Source of the DNA: Streptomyces sp. NBC_00568
GTDB taxonomy: Bacteria > Actinomycetota > Actinomycetes > Streptomycetales > Streptomycetaceae
DNA: 64,000 nucleotides
NCBI RefSeq assembly: GCF_026341855.1
Contig: NZ_JAPENW010000001.1
Span: forward strand, 372,001 to 436,000
Reading direction: 5' to 3'
The notes beneath the pieces are model-generated. The model was not told the origin of the DNA, did no database searches, and saw only the letters and a list, made by a program, of their open reading frames with translations. The position numbers and the translations under genes were made by a program. Every line of letters begins with the position of its first letter. Within the stretch, counting starts at the first letter, position 1. This document shows, in pieces, positions 1 through 7,682 of the stretch.

Positions 1-185
1 GCCGCCTCGACGTACGCCGGGGTGAACAGCTCCGCCTCCTGCACCAGCATGGGCAGCATCTGGGAGAAGTCCATCTGGGTGTGATCGTGCCCGTGGCCCT
101 GCGCGGGGCCGTGGCCGTGATCCTGCGCCGGGCCGTGGTGCTGTGCCCGGCCGGGGCGGGGGCCGTGGTCGTGGTCCTGTGCCAT
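1..185 (-). CDS. His-rich N-terminus of a class I SAM-dependent methyltransferase (partial)
   Basis: Only the first 61 codons lie in the window; the gene continues beyond position 1. The start is ATG at 185, with a GAGAGG-type ribosome site upstream. Residues 1-36 are unusually rich in His, Gly and Asp, with repeated HGPAQ-like pentads. They lead into DFSQMLPMLVQEAELF, which resembles the helix that begins many streptomycete methyltransferases carrying a His-rich leader. The methyltransferase call rests on this resemblance because the SAM-binding motifs are outside the window. The His-rich leader could bind metal, but nothing else in the visible sequence tests that. Confidence 0.55.
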   Translation of the reverse strand, partial: MAQDHDHGPRPGRAQHHGPAQDHGHGPAQGHGHDHTQMDFSQMLPMLVQEAELFTPAYVEA

Positions 186-288
186 GGGACAAGCCTCTCT
201 CTCGGAATGAGGACAGCGTGCGCCGCCACTCCCGGAAACGGCCAGTCGCGTTGCTCGAACGGCAAAAGAGGGGCCGCCGGAAAACCGG

Positions 289-1095
289 ATGCGCCCACCG
301 GGGCCCGTCATCGAGCATGACCCCATGGACGACGTCATGGTGGAGCGTTTCCTCGAGGACGGCTTCGTGCGGATCGAGGGCGCCTTCCCGCCACGGGTCG
401 CCGCGGACTGCGCCCGGCTGCTGTGGAAGGAGACGGGCTGCGCTCCGGACGACCCCGCCACCTGGACCAAACCCGTGCGCTGGATCTCCGGCATGGCCCA
501 GGGCCCCTTCGCCGCGGCCGTCAACTCACCCGCCCTGCACGACGCGTTCGACCTGCTGCTCGGCGAGGGCCGCTGGGAACCGCGCTACTCGCTGGGCAGC
601 TTCCCGCTGCGTTTCCCGCACGAGGAGGAACCGGACGACGCGGGCTGGCACATCGAGGGAAGCTATCTGCCCGAGGGCGCGACCTGGTACCACACCAACC
701 TCCGTTCCAAGGGGCGCGCGCTGCTGATGCTGTTCCTGTTCAGCGAGGTGGGCCCCGAGGACGCCCCGACGCGTATCCGGGTCGGCTCGCACCTGGACGT
801 GCCCCCGCTCCTGGAGCCGTACGGGGAGGAGGGGGTCTCGGGCCTGGACATCGCGCCGCGGCTGGTCGAGGCGTCGGCGCACCGGCCGGTCGCGTACGCC
901 ACCGGCCGCCCCGGCGACGTCTACCTGTGCCATCCCTTCCTGGTGCACGCGGCGCAGCCGCACCACGGGAGCCGGCCGCGGTTCATGGCGCAGCCGCCGC
1001 TGCATCCTGCGGTGCCCTGTGAGCTGGAGCGGCCCGACGGGGACTACTCGGTGGTGGAGTCCGCGATCCGCCAGGGGCTGGGGAAGGGGAACTGA
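289..1095 (+). CDS. Phytanoyl-CoA dioxygenase (PhyH)-family protein
   Basis: 268 residues, or 256 if translation starts at the ATG at 325 (residue 13), where the family-like sequence begins. PhyH-family enzymes are non-heme Fe(II)/2-oxoglutarate-dependent hydroxylases. The facial-triad candidates are visible: H121-I-E123 in the segment GWHIEG and a distal His (H220) in HPFLVHAAQP, followed by an Arg in SRPRFMAQ that could bind 2-oxoglutarate. The substrate cannot be told from sequence. There is no signal peptide, so the protein is probably cytoplasmic. It converges on the GH6 gene with 29 bp between stop codons and is probably unrelated to the cellulase cluster. The family is well supported; the exact start is not. 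Confidence 0.8.
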   Translation: MRPPGPVIEHDPMDDVMVERFLEDGFVRIEGAFPPRVAADCARLLWKETGCAPDDPATWTKPVRWISGMAQGPFAAAVNSPALHDAFDLLLGEGRWEPRYSLGSFPLRFPHEEEPDDAGWHIEGSYLPEGATWYHTNLRSKGRALLMLFLFSEVGPEDAPTRIRVGSHLDVPPLLEPYGEEGVSGLDIAPRLVEASAHRPVAYATGRPGDVYLCHPFLVHAAQPHHGSRPRFMAQPPLHPAVPCELERPDGDYSVVESAIRQGLGKGN

Positions 1096-1124
1096 CCCCT
1101 GGCGGACCGCACGCGCTCAGCCGG

Positions 1125-2831
1125 TCACAGCGCCGGGTACGCGTTCTTCATGAGCTCCTGGAACTGGGCGGAGAACCAGTGTCCGGAGAGCGGGGCGTTC
1201 GGCAGCGCGCCGGAGAGGCTGTTCCCGTTGCGGGCGTTGCCCGTGTACGTGGGGTCGCACATCCGGTCGAAGCCCTTGCCCTCGTCGTTCGCGATCGCCG
1301 AGCTGGAGCCGTCGGACTCGCCCGGGGGCTTCATCCACACATAGGCGTCGATGCCGGTCGCCGGTGCCGCCTTCGGACGCTCGCCGAGACCCGCGCCCGA
1401 CTGGTTGCACCAGTTGCCCATGTGGATACGGCGGTCGTAGCGCCCTCCGTCGACGTACGTGTCGACGCTGGTCGTCGCGCCGGGACCGGCGGGCCGCGCC
1501 GTGCCGCCCCAGCCGTTCCTGGAGGTGTCGATCAGCATGCCGATGCCGGAGTCGAAGCCGACCGAGACGAGCTGGGTGCGGAAGGCCTGGGCGTAGGACA
1601 GCTCGTCGACGTAGCGGTTCCAGTCGACCCACTTGGACTGGCGCACGGAGGTGCCGTTCACCGTGTCGTTGATGGTGAAGTTGTTCTCCTTCAGGGCGCT
1701 GTAGTTCGCCGTGTTGGTGATGAACCCGTGCACGTCGCCGACCGTCGCGCCCTCACTGGTCGCGGCCTGCTTGAACAGGGTCGCCGAGGGGGCGAAGTTG
1801 TCGTCCCAGCCGAGCCAGCCGTGGTGGCCGGCGTCGATGTAGTTGTAGACGTTGGGGATCGCGCCGAGCTTGGCCAGCGCGTAGCCGACGCCCTTCACGT
1901 AGTTGCCGTTGGCGAGCATGGTGTCGCACGCGGGCGTGGCGGTGGCGCGGCTGCCGGTGTTGGTGACGAGGTTCGGCAGCGAGTCGATCTCGATGGTCGT
2001 GACGATGCGCAGCCCCGCGTACTTGCTGTCGGAGAGGATCGCCGCGATCGGGTCGATGAACTGCGTCTTGTACTTGTCGATCTCCGTCGGGCCGAGCTCG
2101 CCGTTGGAGGCGAGGGCGGCGCAGTCGCGTCCGGGCAGGTCGTAGACGACGAGCTGGACGACCTCTTCGCCGCTGCCCTTCTGGGCGAGCGCCGCGTCGA
2201 GGTGGGCGCGCAGACCCATGCTCGTGGACGAGCCGTTGATCGCGGCGATCCGGTCGAGCCAGACGCCGGTGGGCTGGTTGGAGATCCGGCTGCCCCCGGT
2301 CTCGGCGGCGGCCTTCGCCGACCATTCCGGGTTCACGTAGACCTTGGCGCCGGCGTACGGGTTGTCGACCTTGCCGGAGGGATCGGGATCGGGGTCGGTG
2401 CCGCCACCGCCGTCGTCGACGTTGCAGGTCACTCCGTCGAGCGTGAAGGCGGTGGGCAGGGCGTTGGTGCCGCTGTAGGAGGCGTTGAAGCCGAAGCTGG
2501 TCGAACTCCCTGTTCCCAGCGTGCCGTTGTACGACTCGTTGGCGGCGGTGACGGCCGTCCCGCTCTGGCTGATCTTGGCGTTCCAGCCGGAGGTGACCTT
2601 CTGGTTCCCGGCGTACGACCACTTGACCGCCCAGGAGGACTTGGCGGCGCCGTTGTTGGTGACCGTGACGGCGGCGGTGAAGCCGGTGTCCCACTGGTTC
2701 TGCACCTTGTAGTCGACGGTGCAGGGGACGGCGGCGACGGCGTCGACGTCCGCGGGGACCGCCGCGGCGGCTCCCGATCCCGCGGCGATCAGGGCGAGTG
2801 CCCCGAGAAGTGCTGTTCTTGCACGGCTCAT
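1125..2831 (-). CDS. Secreted GH6 cellobiohydrolase with N-terminal CBM2
   Basis: 568 residues. It starts at ATG 2831, with AAGGA upstream overlapping the end of the GH5 gene. A signal peptide (about residues 1-27) is followed by a CBM2 cellulose-binding module (about 35-137, bounded by the usual pair of Cys). An Asp/Pro/Gly linker and a GH6 catalytic domain follow to the C-terminus. GH6 hallmarks include YDLPGRDCAA (the Asp region of the general acid), IDAGHHGWLGW, IDTSRNGWGG and the late WMKPPGESDG segment. GH6 exoenzymes release cellobiose from the non-reducing chain end with inversion. Only 11 bp separate it from the upstream GH5 gene, so the two are almost certainly co-transcribed. The exo rather than endo mode is inferred from overall similarity to actinobacterial exoglucanases. 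Confidence 0.9.
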   Translation of the reverse strand: MSRARTALLGALALIAAGSGAAAAVPADVDAVAAVPCTVDYKVQNQWDTGFTAAVTVTNNGAAKSSWAVKWSYAGNQKVTSGWNAKISQSGTAVTAANESYNGTLGTGSSTSFGFNASYSGTNALPTAFTLDGVTCNVDDGGGGTDPDPDPSGKVDNPYAGAKVYVNPEWSAKAAAETGGSRISNQPTGVWLDRIAAINGSSTSMGLRAHLDAALAQKGSGEEVVQLVVYDLPGRDCAALASNGELGPTEIDKYKTQFIDPIAAILSDSKYAGLRIVTTIEIDSLPNLVTNTGSRATATPACDTMLANGNYVKGVGYALAKLGAIPNVYNYIDAGHHGWLGWDDNFAPSATLFKQAATSEGATVGDVHGFITNTANYSALKENNFTINDTVNGTSVRQSKWVDWNRYVDELSYAQAFRTQLVSVGFDSGIGMLIDTSRNGWGGTARPAGPGATTSVDTYVDGGRYDRRIHMGNWCNQSGAGLGERPKAAPATGIDAYVWMKPPGESDGSSSAIANDEGKGFDRMCDPTYTGNARNGNSLSGALPNAPLSGHWFSAQFQELMKNAYPAL

Positions 2832-2842
2832 GTGCGGGTTCC

Positions 2843-4327
2843 TTATCCGTTGAGGGCGCGCAGGTGGTCGCGCAGCCCGATGCCGTACGCGGTCGGTGTT
2901 CCGTCGTAGTTCGAGATCAGCGACGGACCGGAGGAACAGTCCCAGGTGTTCCAGGTCCAGCCGAGATAGGAGAGCCCCCGGTCGTCGAACCACTTCATGA
3001 CGGTGTCGACGAAGGAGTGGGAGCAGGTGTTCTCCCCGATCTCGCCCGCCACCAGGGGTACTTGGGCGGCGACGGGGGCGAGTGTCGAGTTCCAGCAGCT
3101 CTCGCTGGCGCAGGTGTTGAAGTTGTAGACGTGGTACGCGGCGACGAGATTGCCCGTCGGATCACTGGGCCTGTACGTCAGCCACTGGCTCAGGTCGTTG
3201 GAGTACGCGAGCCCGCCGGCCAGGATCAGGTTCTTGGCGCCGGTGCCGCGTACCGCGTCGACCAGGTCCTGCATTCCGGCGACCTCGTAGGAGATGCCGG
3301 GGCAGCTGCCGCCGTCGCGCCAGCAGGTCCACGCCTGGGTGGTCGTGGAGGTCGCGCGGTCCGGGTAGGGCTCGTTGAACAGGTCGAACGCGACGGCCGG
3401 GTCGTCCTTGAAGGTGCTCGCGACCGAGGCCCAGAAGGACGGCGTGTACTGCGCGTCGGGCATCGGCTTCTGGCAGGTGGCGTGCACGTCGGAGCAGCCC
3501 GCCGAGTTGCCGGTGTACTGGCCGTAGGTCCAGTGCAGTTCGACGAGCGGGGTCATGCCGTGCGCCTCGACCTTGGCCACCAGGTCCTTGACCGCGGCGA
3601 TGTAGTTGGCGCCGGCGTACTCCGGTTTGATGTTGGAAAGGCCCAGCCAGCACTCCTCGTTGAGCGGGATGCGGACGGTGTTGGCCTTCCAGTCGGCGAT
3701 CGCCTTGACCGCGGCGTCGTCGACGGGACCGTCGAAGAAGCCGTAGCCCTGGACGCACATGAACTCGCCGCCGGAGCGGTTGACGCCGAGCATCCTGCGG
3801 GTGGCTCCCGCGGAGTCGACCAGCTTGTTGCCCGAGACGTGCAGTTTCGGCGCCTCACCGCCGGTCGGCGGCGGGTCGGTGGGGGTCGGGGTGGGCGTGG
3901 GCGTCGGTTCGGCGTCCACGTTGCAGGCGATGCCGTTGAGCTTGAACGCCGTCGGTGCCGTGTTGCTCCCCGACCAGGAGGCGAGGAAGCCGGCGCTGAC
4001 GCTCGCGCCGGTGGCCAGCGTGCCGTTCCAGCTCTCGTTGGACGCGGTCACGGTCGTACCGGACTGGGACCACTTGGCGTTCCAGCCCTGGGTGACCTTC
4101 TGGCCGCCGGAGTAGTCGAAGCCGAGGCTCCAACTATTCAGTGCGGCGCTGTTGTTGGTGATTTTCACGGAGCCCTGGAAGCCGGTGTCCCACTGGCCGG
4201 TGACCGAGTACTCCACCGTGCACGCGGGCGTGGCTCCCGAAGCCGTGACGACCGGCGCGATCGCGGTGCCCACCAGGGCTACCGCGGCGCCGATCACTAA
4301 GAGAGACAAACGCGGGGGGTGACGCAT
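2843..4327 (-). CDS. Secreted GH5 endoglucanase with N-terminal CBM2
   Basis: 494 residues. It starts at ATG 4327, with AAGGAG eight bases upstream. The order is a signal peptide (about 1-30), CBM2 (about 35-137), a Pro-Thr linker of PTPTPT type, and a GH5 (beta/alpha)8 catalytic domain (about 160-494). The acid/base Glu is visible as E319 in DLFNEPYP and the nucleophile as E429 in VAGEIGENTC. GH5 enzymes of this kind cut beta-1,4-glucan internally with retention. It is the first gene of a leftward unit with the GH6 gene and is transcribed divergently from the GH48 gene. A CebR-like operator lies about 50 bp upstream of the start, which suggests induction by cello-oligosaccharides. A mannanase specificity within GH5 cannot be fully excluded from sequence alone. 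Confidence 0.9.
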   Translation of the reverse strand: MRHPPRLSLLVIGAAVALVGTAIAPVVTASGATPACTVEYSVTGQWDTGFQGSVKITNNSAALNSWSLGFDYSGGQKVTQGWNAKWSQSGTTVTASNESWNGTLATGASVSAGFLASWSGSNTAPTAFKLNGIACNVDAEPTPTPTPTPTDPPPTGGEAPKLHVSGNKLVDSAGATRRMLGVNRSGGEFMCVQGYGFFDGPVDDAAVKAIADWKANTVRIPLNEECWLGLSNIKPEYAGANYIAAVKDLVAKVEAHGMTPLVELHWTYGQYTGNSAGCSDVHATCQKPMPDAQYTPSFWASVASTFKDDPAVAFDLFNEPYPDRATSTTTQAWTCWRDGGSCPGISYEVAGMQDLVDAVRGTGAKNLILAGGLAYSNDLSQWLTYRPSDPTGNLVAAYHVYNFNTCASESCWNSTLAPVAAQVPLVAGEIGENTCSHSFVDTVMKWFDDRGLSYLGWTWNTWDCSSGPSLISNYDGTPTAYGIGLRDHLRALNG

Positions 4328-4376
4328 GAAGCGACTCCTTGCAGCTCTGGCGCGCCGTGATCGACGCGTCGACTGG

Positions 4377-4390
4377 TGGAACCGCTCCCA
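4377..4390. promoter_or_regulatory. CebR-like operator upstream of the GH5-GH6 genes
   Basis: TGGAACCGCTCCCA matches the published CebR consensus TGGGAGCGCTCCCA at 12 of 14 positions. It lies 50 bp in front of the GH5 start codon, where a repressor would block the leftward transcript. Both this site and the perfect copy at 4509 are followed by CACTGGT-like bases. The role is inferred from the consensus and the cellulase context. Confidence 0.7.
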
Positions 4391-4480
4391 CTGGTGCGGA
4401 AGAAGCTAGCGCCAAGTGCGGGAGTTGGACAGAGGAGTCGCACTGTTGATCAATCGAATCATTTCGACTCTTCAAGCACC

Positions 4481-4509
4481 TTGACCCCTCTCACCCCCGT
4501 CTCCAATAT
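4481..4509 (+). promoter_or_regulatory. Putative promoter of the GH48 gene
   Basis: TTGACC (4481-4486) and CAATAT (4504-4509) are separated by 17 bp, which fits a housekeeping-type promoter. The last T of the -10 element is the first base of the CebR-like operator, so a bound repressor would cover the transcription start. Confidence 0.5.
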
Positions 4510-4522
4510 GGGAGCGCTCCCA
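4509..4522. promoter_or_regulatory. Perfect CebR operator upstream of the GH48 gene
   Basis: TGGGAGCGCTCCCA is an exact 14 bp palindrome identical to the CebR consensus. CebR is a LacI-family repressor released by cellobiose or cello-oligosaccharides and controls cellulase genes in streptomycetes. The site sits on the presumed transcription start of the rightward GH48 gene, 60 bp before its ATG. No cebR gene is in this window, so control would be in trans. Confidence 0.85.
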
Positions 4523-4582
4523 CTGGTTCAAGGCTTGTTGCTCCTCCCCCCATTCTCCGAGCCGCAAGGAGGAACCAGCACC

Positions 4583-7507
4583 ATGGATCCCAGCCCTCGA
4601 TGGAGACGTCGTCGCAGCTCGCGTCGCCTGTGGACCGCCGTCGTGGCGGCTCTCGCCCTTCCGCTCACGACTCTGGCGACCGGTACGACTCCCGCACACG
4701 CGGCCGCGGTTCAGTGCAGCGTCGACTACAAGACCAACGACTGGGGCTCCGGCTTCACTGCGGATCTGACGATCACCAACCGGGGCACGGACGCCATCAA
4801 CGGCTGGACCCTGACGTACGCCTACACCGGCAACCAGACCCTCACCAACGGCTGGAACGGGACCTGGTCCCAGTCCGGCAAGACGGTCACCGCGAAGAAC
4901 GCCGCGTGGAACGGGACGATCGCCGCCGGAGCCGCCGTGACCGCCGGCGCGCAGTTCACCTACAGCGGCAGCAACACCGCCCCCGCCTCCTACGCGGTCA
5001 ACGGCACCACCTGCGCCGGCGCCCACCAGCCGCCGATCACCGTGCTGACCAGCCCCGCCGCGGGCGCCGTCTACACCCAGGGCGACGCGGTCCCGCTGGC
5101 CGCGACCGCGGCGGCGGCCGACGGGGCGACCATCGGCAAGGTCGAGTTCTACGACGACACGACCCTGCTCGGCACCGACACCAGCTCGCCGTACACCCTG
5201 TCGGCCTCCGGACTGGCCGTGGGCAGCCACTCGCTCGTGGCGAAGGCGTACGACAGCCTGGGCGCGTCTGCGGATTCCACCCCGGTCGGCATCACCGTCG
5301 CCTCGGGCCCCGCCGTGGTCGCGTCACCCACCCAACTCGGCGTCCAGCAGGGCAAGTCGGGGACCTTCGGCGTGAAGCTCTCGACCCAGCCGAGCGCGAA
5401 CGTGACGGTGGGCGTGACCCGCACCGAAGGCAACACCGGGCTGTCCGTCACCGGCGGTTCCAGCCTGACGTTCACCCCGTCCAACTGGAACACCGCCCAG
5501 ACCGTGACCATCGGCGCCGACGCCTCGGGCACGGGATCCGCGACCTTCACGGCCTCGGCGACCGGTCACGCCAAGGCCACCGTCACCGTGACGGAACTGG
5601 CCGCCTCGAAGGCGTACGACGCGCGTTTCCTGGACCTCTACGGCAAGATCACCAACCCGGCGAACGGCTACTTCTCCCCCGAGGGCATCCCGTACCACTC
5701 GGTGGAGACGCTGATCGTCGAGGCGCCGGACCAGGGCCATGAGACGACATCGGAGGCGTACAGCTATCTGATCTGGCTCCAGGCGATGTACGGGAAGGTC
5801 ACCGGCGACTGGTCGAAGTTCAACGCCGCGTGGACGACCATGGAGACGTACATGATCCCCACGCACGCCGACCAGCCGACGAACTCCTTCTACAACGCCT
5901 CCAAGCCGGCCACCTACGCGCCCGAACTGGACACTCCGAACGAGTACCCGGCCAAGCTCGACACCGGTGTCTCGGTCGGCCCGGACCCGATCGCCTCCGA
6001 GCTGAAGAGCGCCTACGGCACGGACGACGTGTACGGCATGCACTGGCTCCAGGACGTGGACAACACCTACGGCTACGGCAATGAGCCCGGCAAGTGCGAG
6101 GCGGGTCCCACCGCCACCGGCCCGTCCTACATCAACACCTTCCAGCGCGGTGTGCAGGAGTCGGTGTGGGAGACCGTGCCGCAGCCGACCTGCGACGCCT
6201 TCAAGTACGGCGGCAAGAACGGGTACTTGGACCTGTTCACCGGCGACTCCTCGTACGCGAAGCAGTGGAAGTACACGGACGCCCCGGACGCCGACGCGCG
6301 TGCGGTGCAGGCCGCCTACTGGGCCGACCTGTGGGCCAAGGCCCAGGGCAAGAGCGGTGACGTCTCGGCCACGGTCGGCAAGGCGGCGAAGATGGGCGAC
6401 TATCTGCGCTACGCCATGTACGACAAGTACTTCAAGAAAATAGGCAGTTGCGTCGGCCCCTCGACCTGCCCGGCGGGCACCGGCAAGGACGCGTCGCACT
6501 ATCTGCTGTCCTGGTACTACGCCTGGGGCGGCGCGACCGACACCTCGGCGGGCTGGGCCTGGCGCATCGGCTCCAGCCACACCCACGGCGGCTACCAGAA
6601 CCCGCTGGCCGCCTACGCGCTCAGCACCAACGCCGACCTGAAGCCCAAGTCGGCCACGGGCGCCTCGGACTGGGCCACCTCCCTGACCCGCCAACTGGAG
6701 TTCTACCGCTGGCTCCAGTCGAACGAGGGCGCCATCGCGGGCGGCGCGACCAACAGCTGGGCGGGCCGCTACGCGACACCTCCGGCCGGGACGCCGACCT
6801 TCTACGGCATGTACTACGACCAGCAGCCGGTCTACCACGACCCGCCGTCCAACCAGTGGTTCGGCTTCCAGGCGTGGTCCATGGAGCGGGTCGCCGAGTA
6901 CTACCAGCAGACGGGGAACGCGAGCGCCAAGGCGGTCCTCGACAAGTGGGTCTCCTGGGCGCTGTCCAAGACCACGATCAACCCGGACGGCACCTACCAG
7001 ATCCCCTCCACGCTCCAGTGGTCCGGCGCCCCGGACACCTGGAACGCCTCAAGTCCCGGCGCCAACAGCGGACTTCACGTCACCGTCGCCGACTACACGA
7101 ACGACGTCGGGGTGGCCGCCGCGTACGCCAAGACCCTGTCGTACTACGCCGCCAAGTCCGGAAACACCCAGGCGAAGACGACGGCGAAGGCACTCCTGGA
7201 CGGCATGTGGAGCAACTACCAGGACGGTCTGGGCATAGCCGTCCCGGAGACCCGCGCCGACTACAACCGCTTCGACGACAGCGTGTACGTACCGAGCGGC
7301 TGGACCGGCACCATGCCGAACGGCGACGCGGTCAACTCCTCCTCGACCTTCGCCTCGCTGCGGTCCTTCTACAAGAACGACCCGGCCTGGTCGAAGATCG
7401 AGAGCTATCTGGCGGGCGGCGCCGCGCCCTCCTTCACGTACCACCGGTTCTGGGCGCAGGCGGACATCGCCCTCGCCATGGGCTCGTACGCGGAGCTTCT
7501 CGAATAG
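4583..7507 (+). CDS. Secreted GH48 cellobiohydrolase with CBM2 and Ig-like domains
   Basis: 974 residues. The ATG at 4583 is chosen because AAGGAGG (4566-4572) lies 10 bp upstream; the longer open frame upstream runs through the operators. The order is a basic N-terminus and signal peptide (to about 44), CBM2 (about 48-148), an Ig-like domain (about 152-245), a second beta-sandwich-like segment (about 250-340), and a GH48 domain (about 345-974). The HETTSEA segment at residues 386-392 holds the family's proton-donor Glu. GH48 enzymes are processive exocellulases acting from the reducing end, complementary to the GH6 enzyme encoded divergently. A strong hairpin follows the stop codon. The gene probably forms its own cellobiose-inducible transcript. 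Confidence 0.92.
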   Translation: MDPSPRWRRRRSSRRLWTAVVAALALPLTTLATGTTPAHAAAVQCSVDYKTNDWGSGFTADLTITNRGTDAINGWTLTYAYTGNQTLTNGWNGTWSQSGKTVTAKNAAWNGTIAAGAAVTAGAQFTYSGSNTAPASYAVNGTTCAGAHQPPITVLTSPAAGAVYTQGDAVPLAATAAAADGATIGKVEFYDDTTLLGTDTSSPYTLSASGLAVGSHSLVAKAYDSLGASADSTPVGITVASGPAVVASPTQLGVQQGKSGTFGVKLSTQPSANVTVGVTRTEGNTGLSVTGGSSLTFTPSNWNTAQTVTIGADASGTGSATFTASATGHAKATVTVTELAASKAYDARFLDLYGKITNPANGYFSPEGIPYHSVETLIVEAPDQGHETTSEAYSYLIWLQAMYGKVTGDWSKFNAAWTTMETYMIPTHADQPTNSFYNASKPATYAPELDTPNEYPAKLDTGVSVGPDPIASELKSAYGTDDVYGMHWLQDVDNTYGYGNEPGKCEAGPTATGPSYINTFQRGVQESVWETVPQPTCDAFKYGGKNGYLDLFTGDSSYAKQWKYTDAPDADARAVQAAYWADLWAKAQGKSGDVSATVGKAAKMGDYLRYAMYDKYFKKIGSCVGPSTCPAGTGKDASHYLLSWYYAWGGATDTSAGWAWRIGSSHTHGGYQNPLAAYALSTNADLKPKSATGASDWATSLTRQLEFYRWLQSNEGAIAGGATNSWAGRYATPPAGTPTFYGMYYDQQPVYHDPPSNQWFGFQAWSMERVAEYYQQTGNASAKAVLDKWVSWALSKTTINPDGTYQIPSTLQWSGAPDTWNASSPGANSGLHVTVADYTNDVGVAAAYAKTLSYYAAKSGNTQAKTTAKALLDGMWSNYQDGLGIAVPETRADYNRFDDSVYVPSGWTGTMPNGDAVNSSSTFASLRSFYKNDPAWSKIESYLAGGAAPSFTYHRFWAQADIALAMGSYAELLE

Positions 7508-7531
7508 TCCCCGCTGTGGCTCCGGGTACGC

Positions 7532-7598
7532 GGCCCTGTCCCTGACGGCAGGGCCACCGGCCGGGCGGTCCCTCACCCGCACTGAGGGCCGCCCGGCC
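7532..7598 (+). terminator. Double hairpin terminator after the GH48 gene
   Basis: A GGCCCTG/CAGGGCC stem (7532-7555) is followed by a long stem with arms 7559-7575 and 7583-7598 (16 base pairs with one bulged T, 7 nt loop). A short T-run (TTTT) follows at about 7605. This separates the GH48 transcript from the GH74 gene. Confidence 0.75.
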
Positions 7599-7682
7599 AT
7601 CACGTTTTCCCCCTTCCCATCGCTTCCCCTCCCGCCCCAGCCCTCCCCTCCTTCCCCCATCTCCCCCGGAGAGGACCCCACC

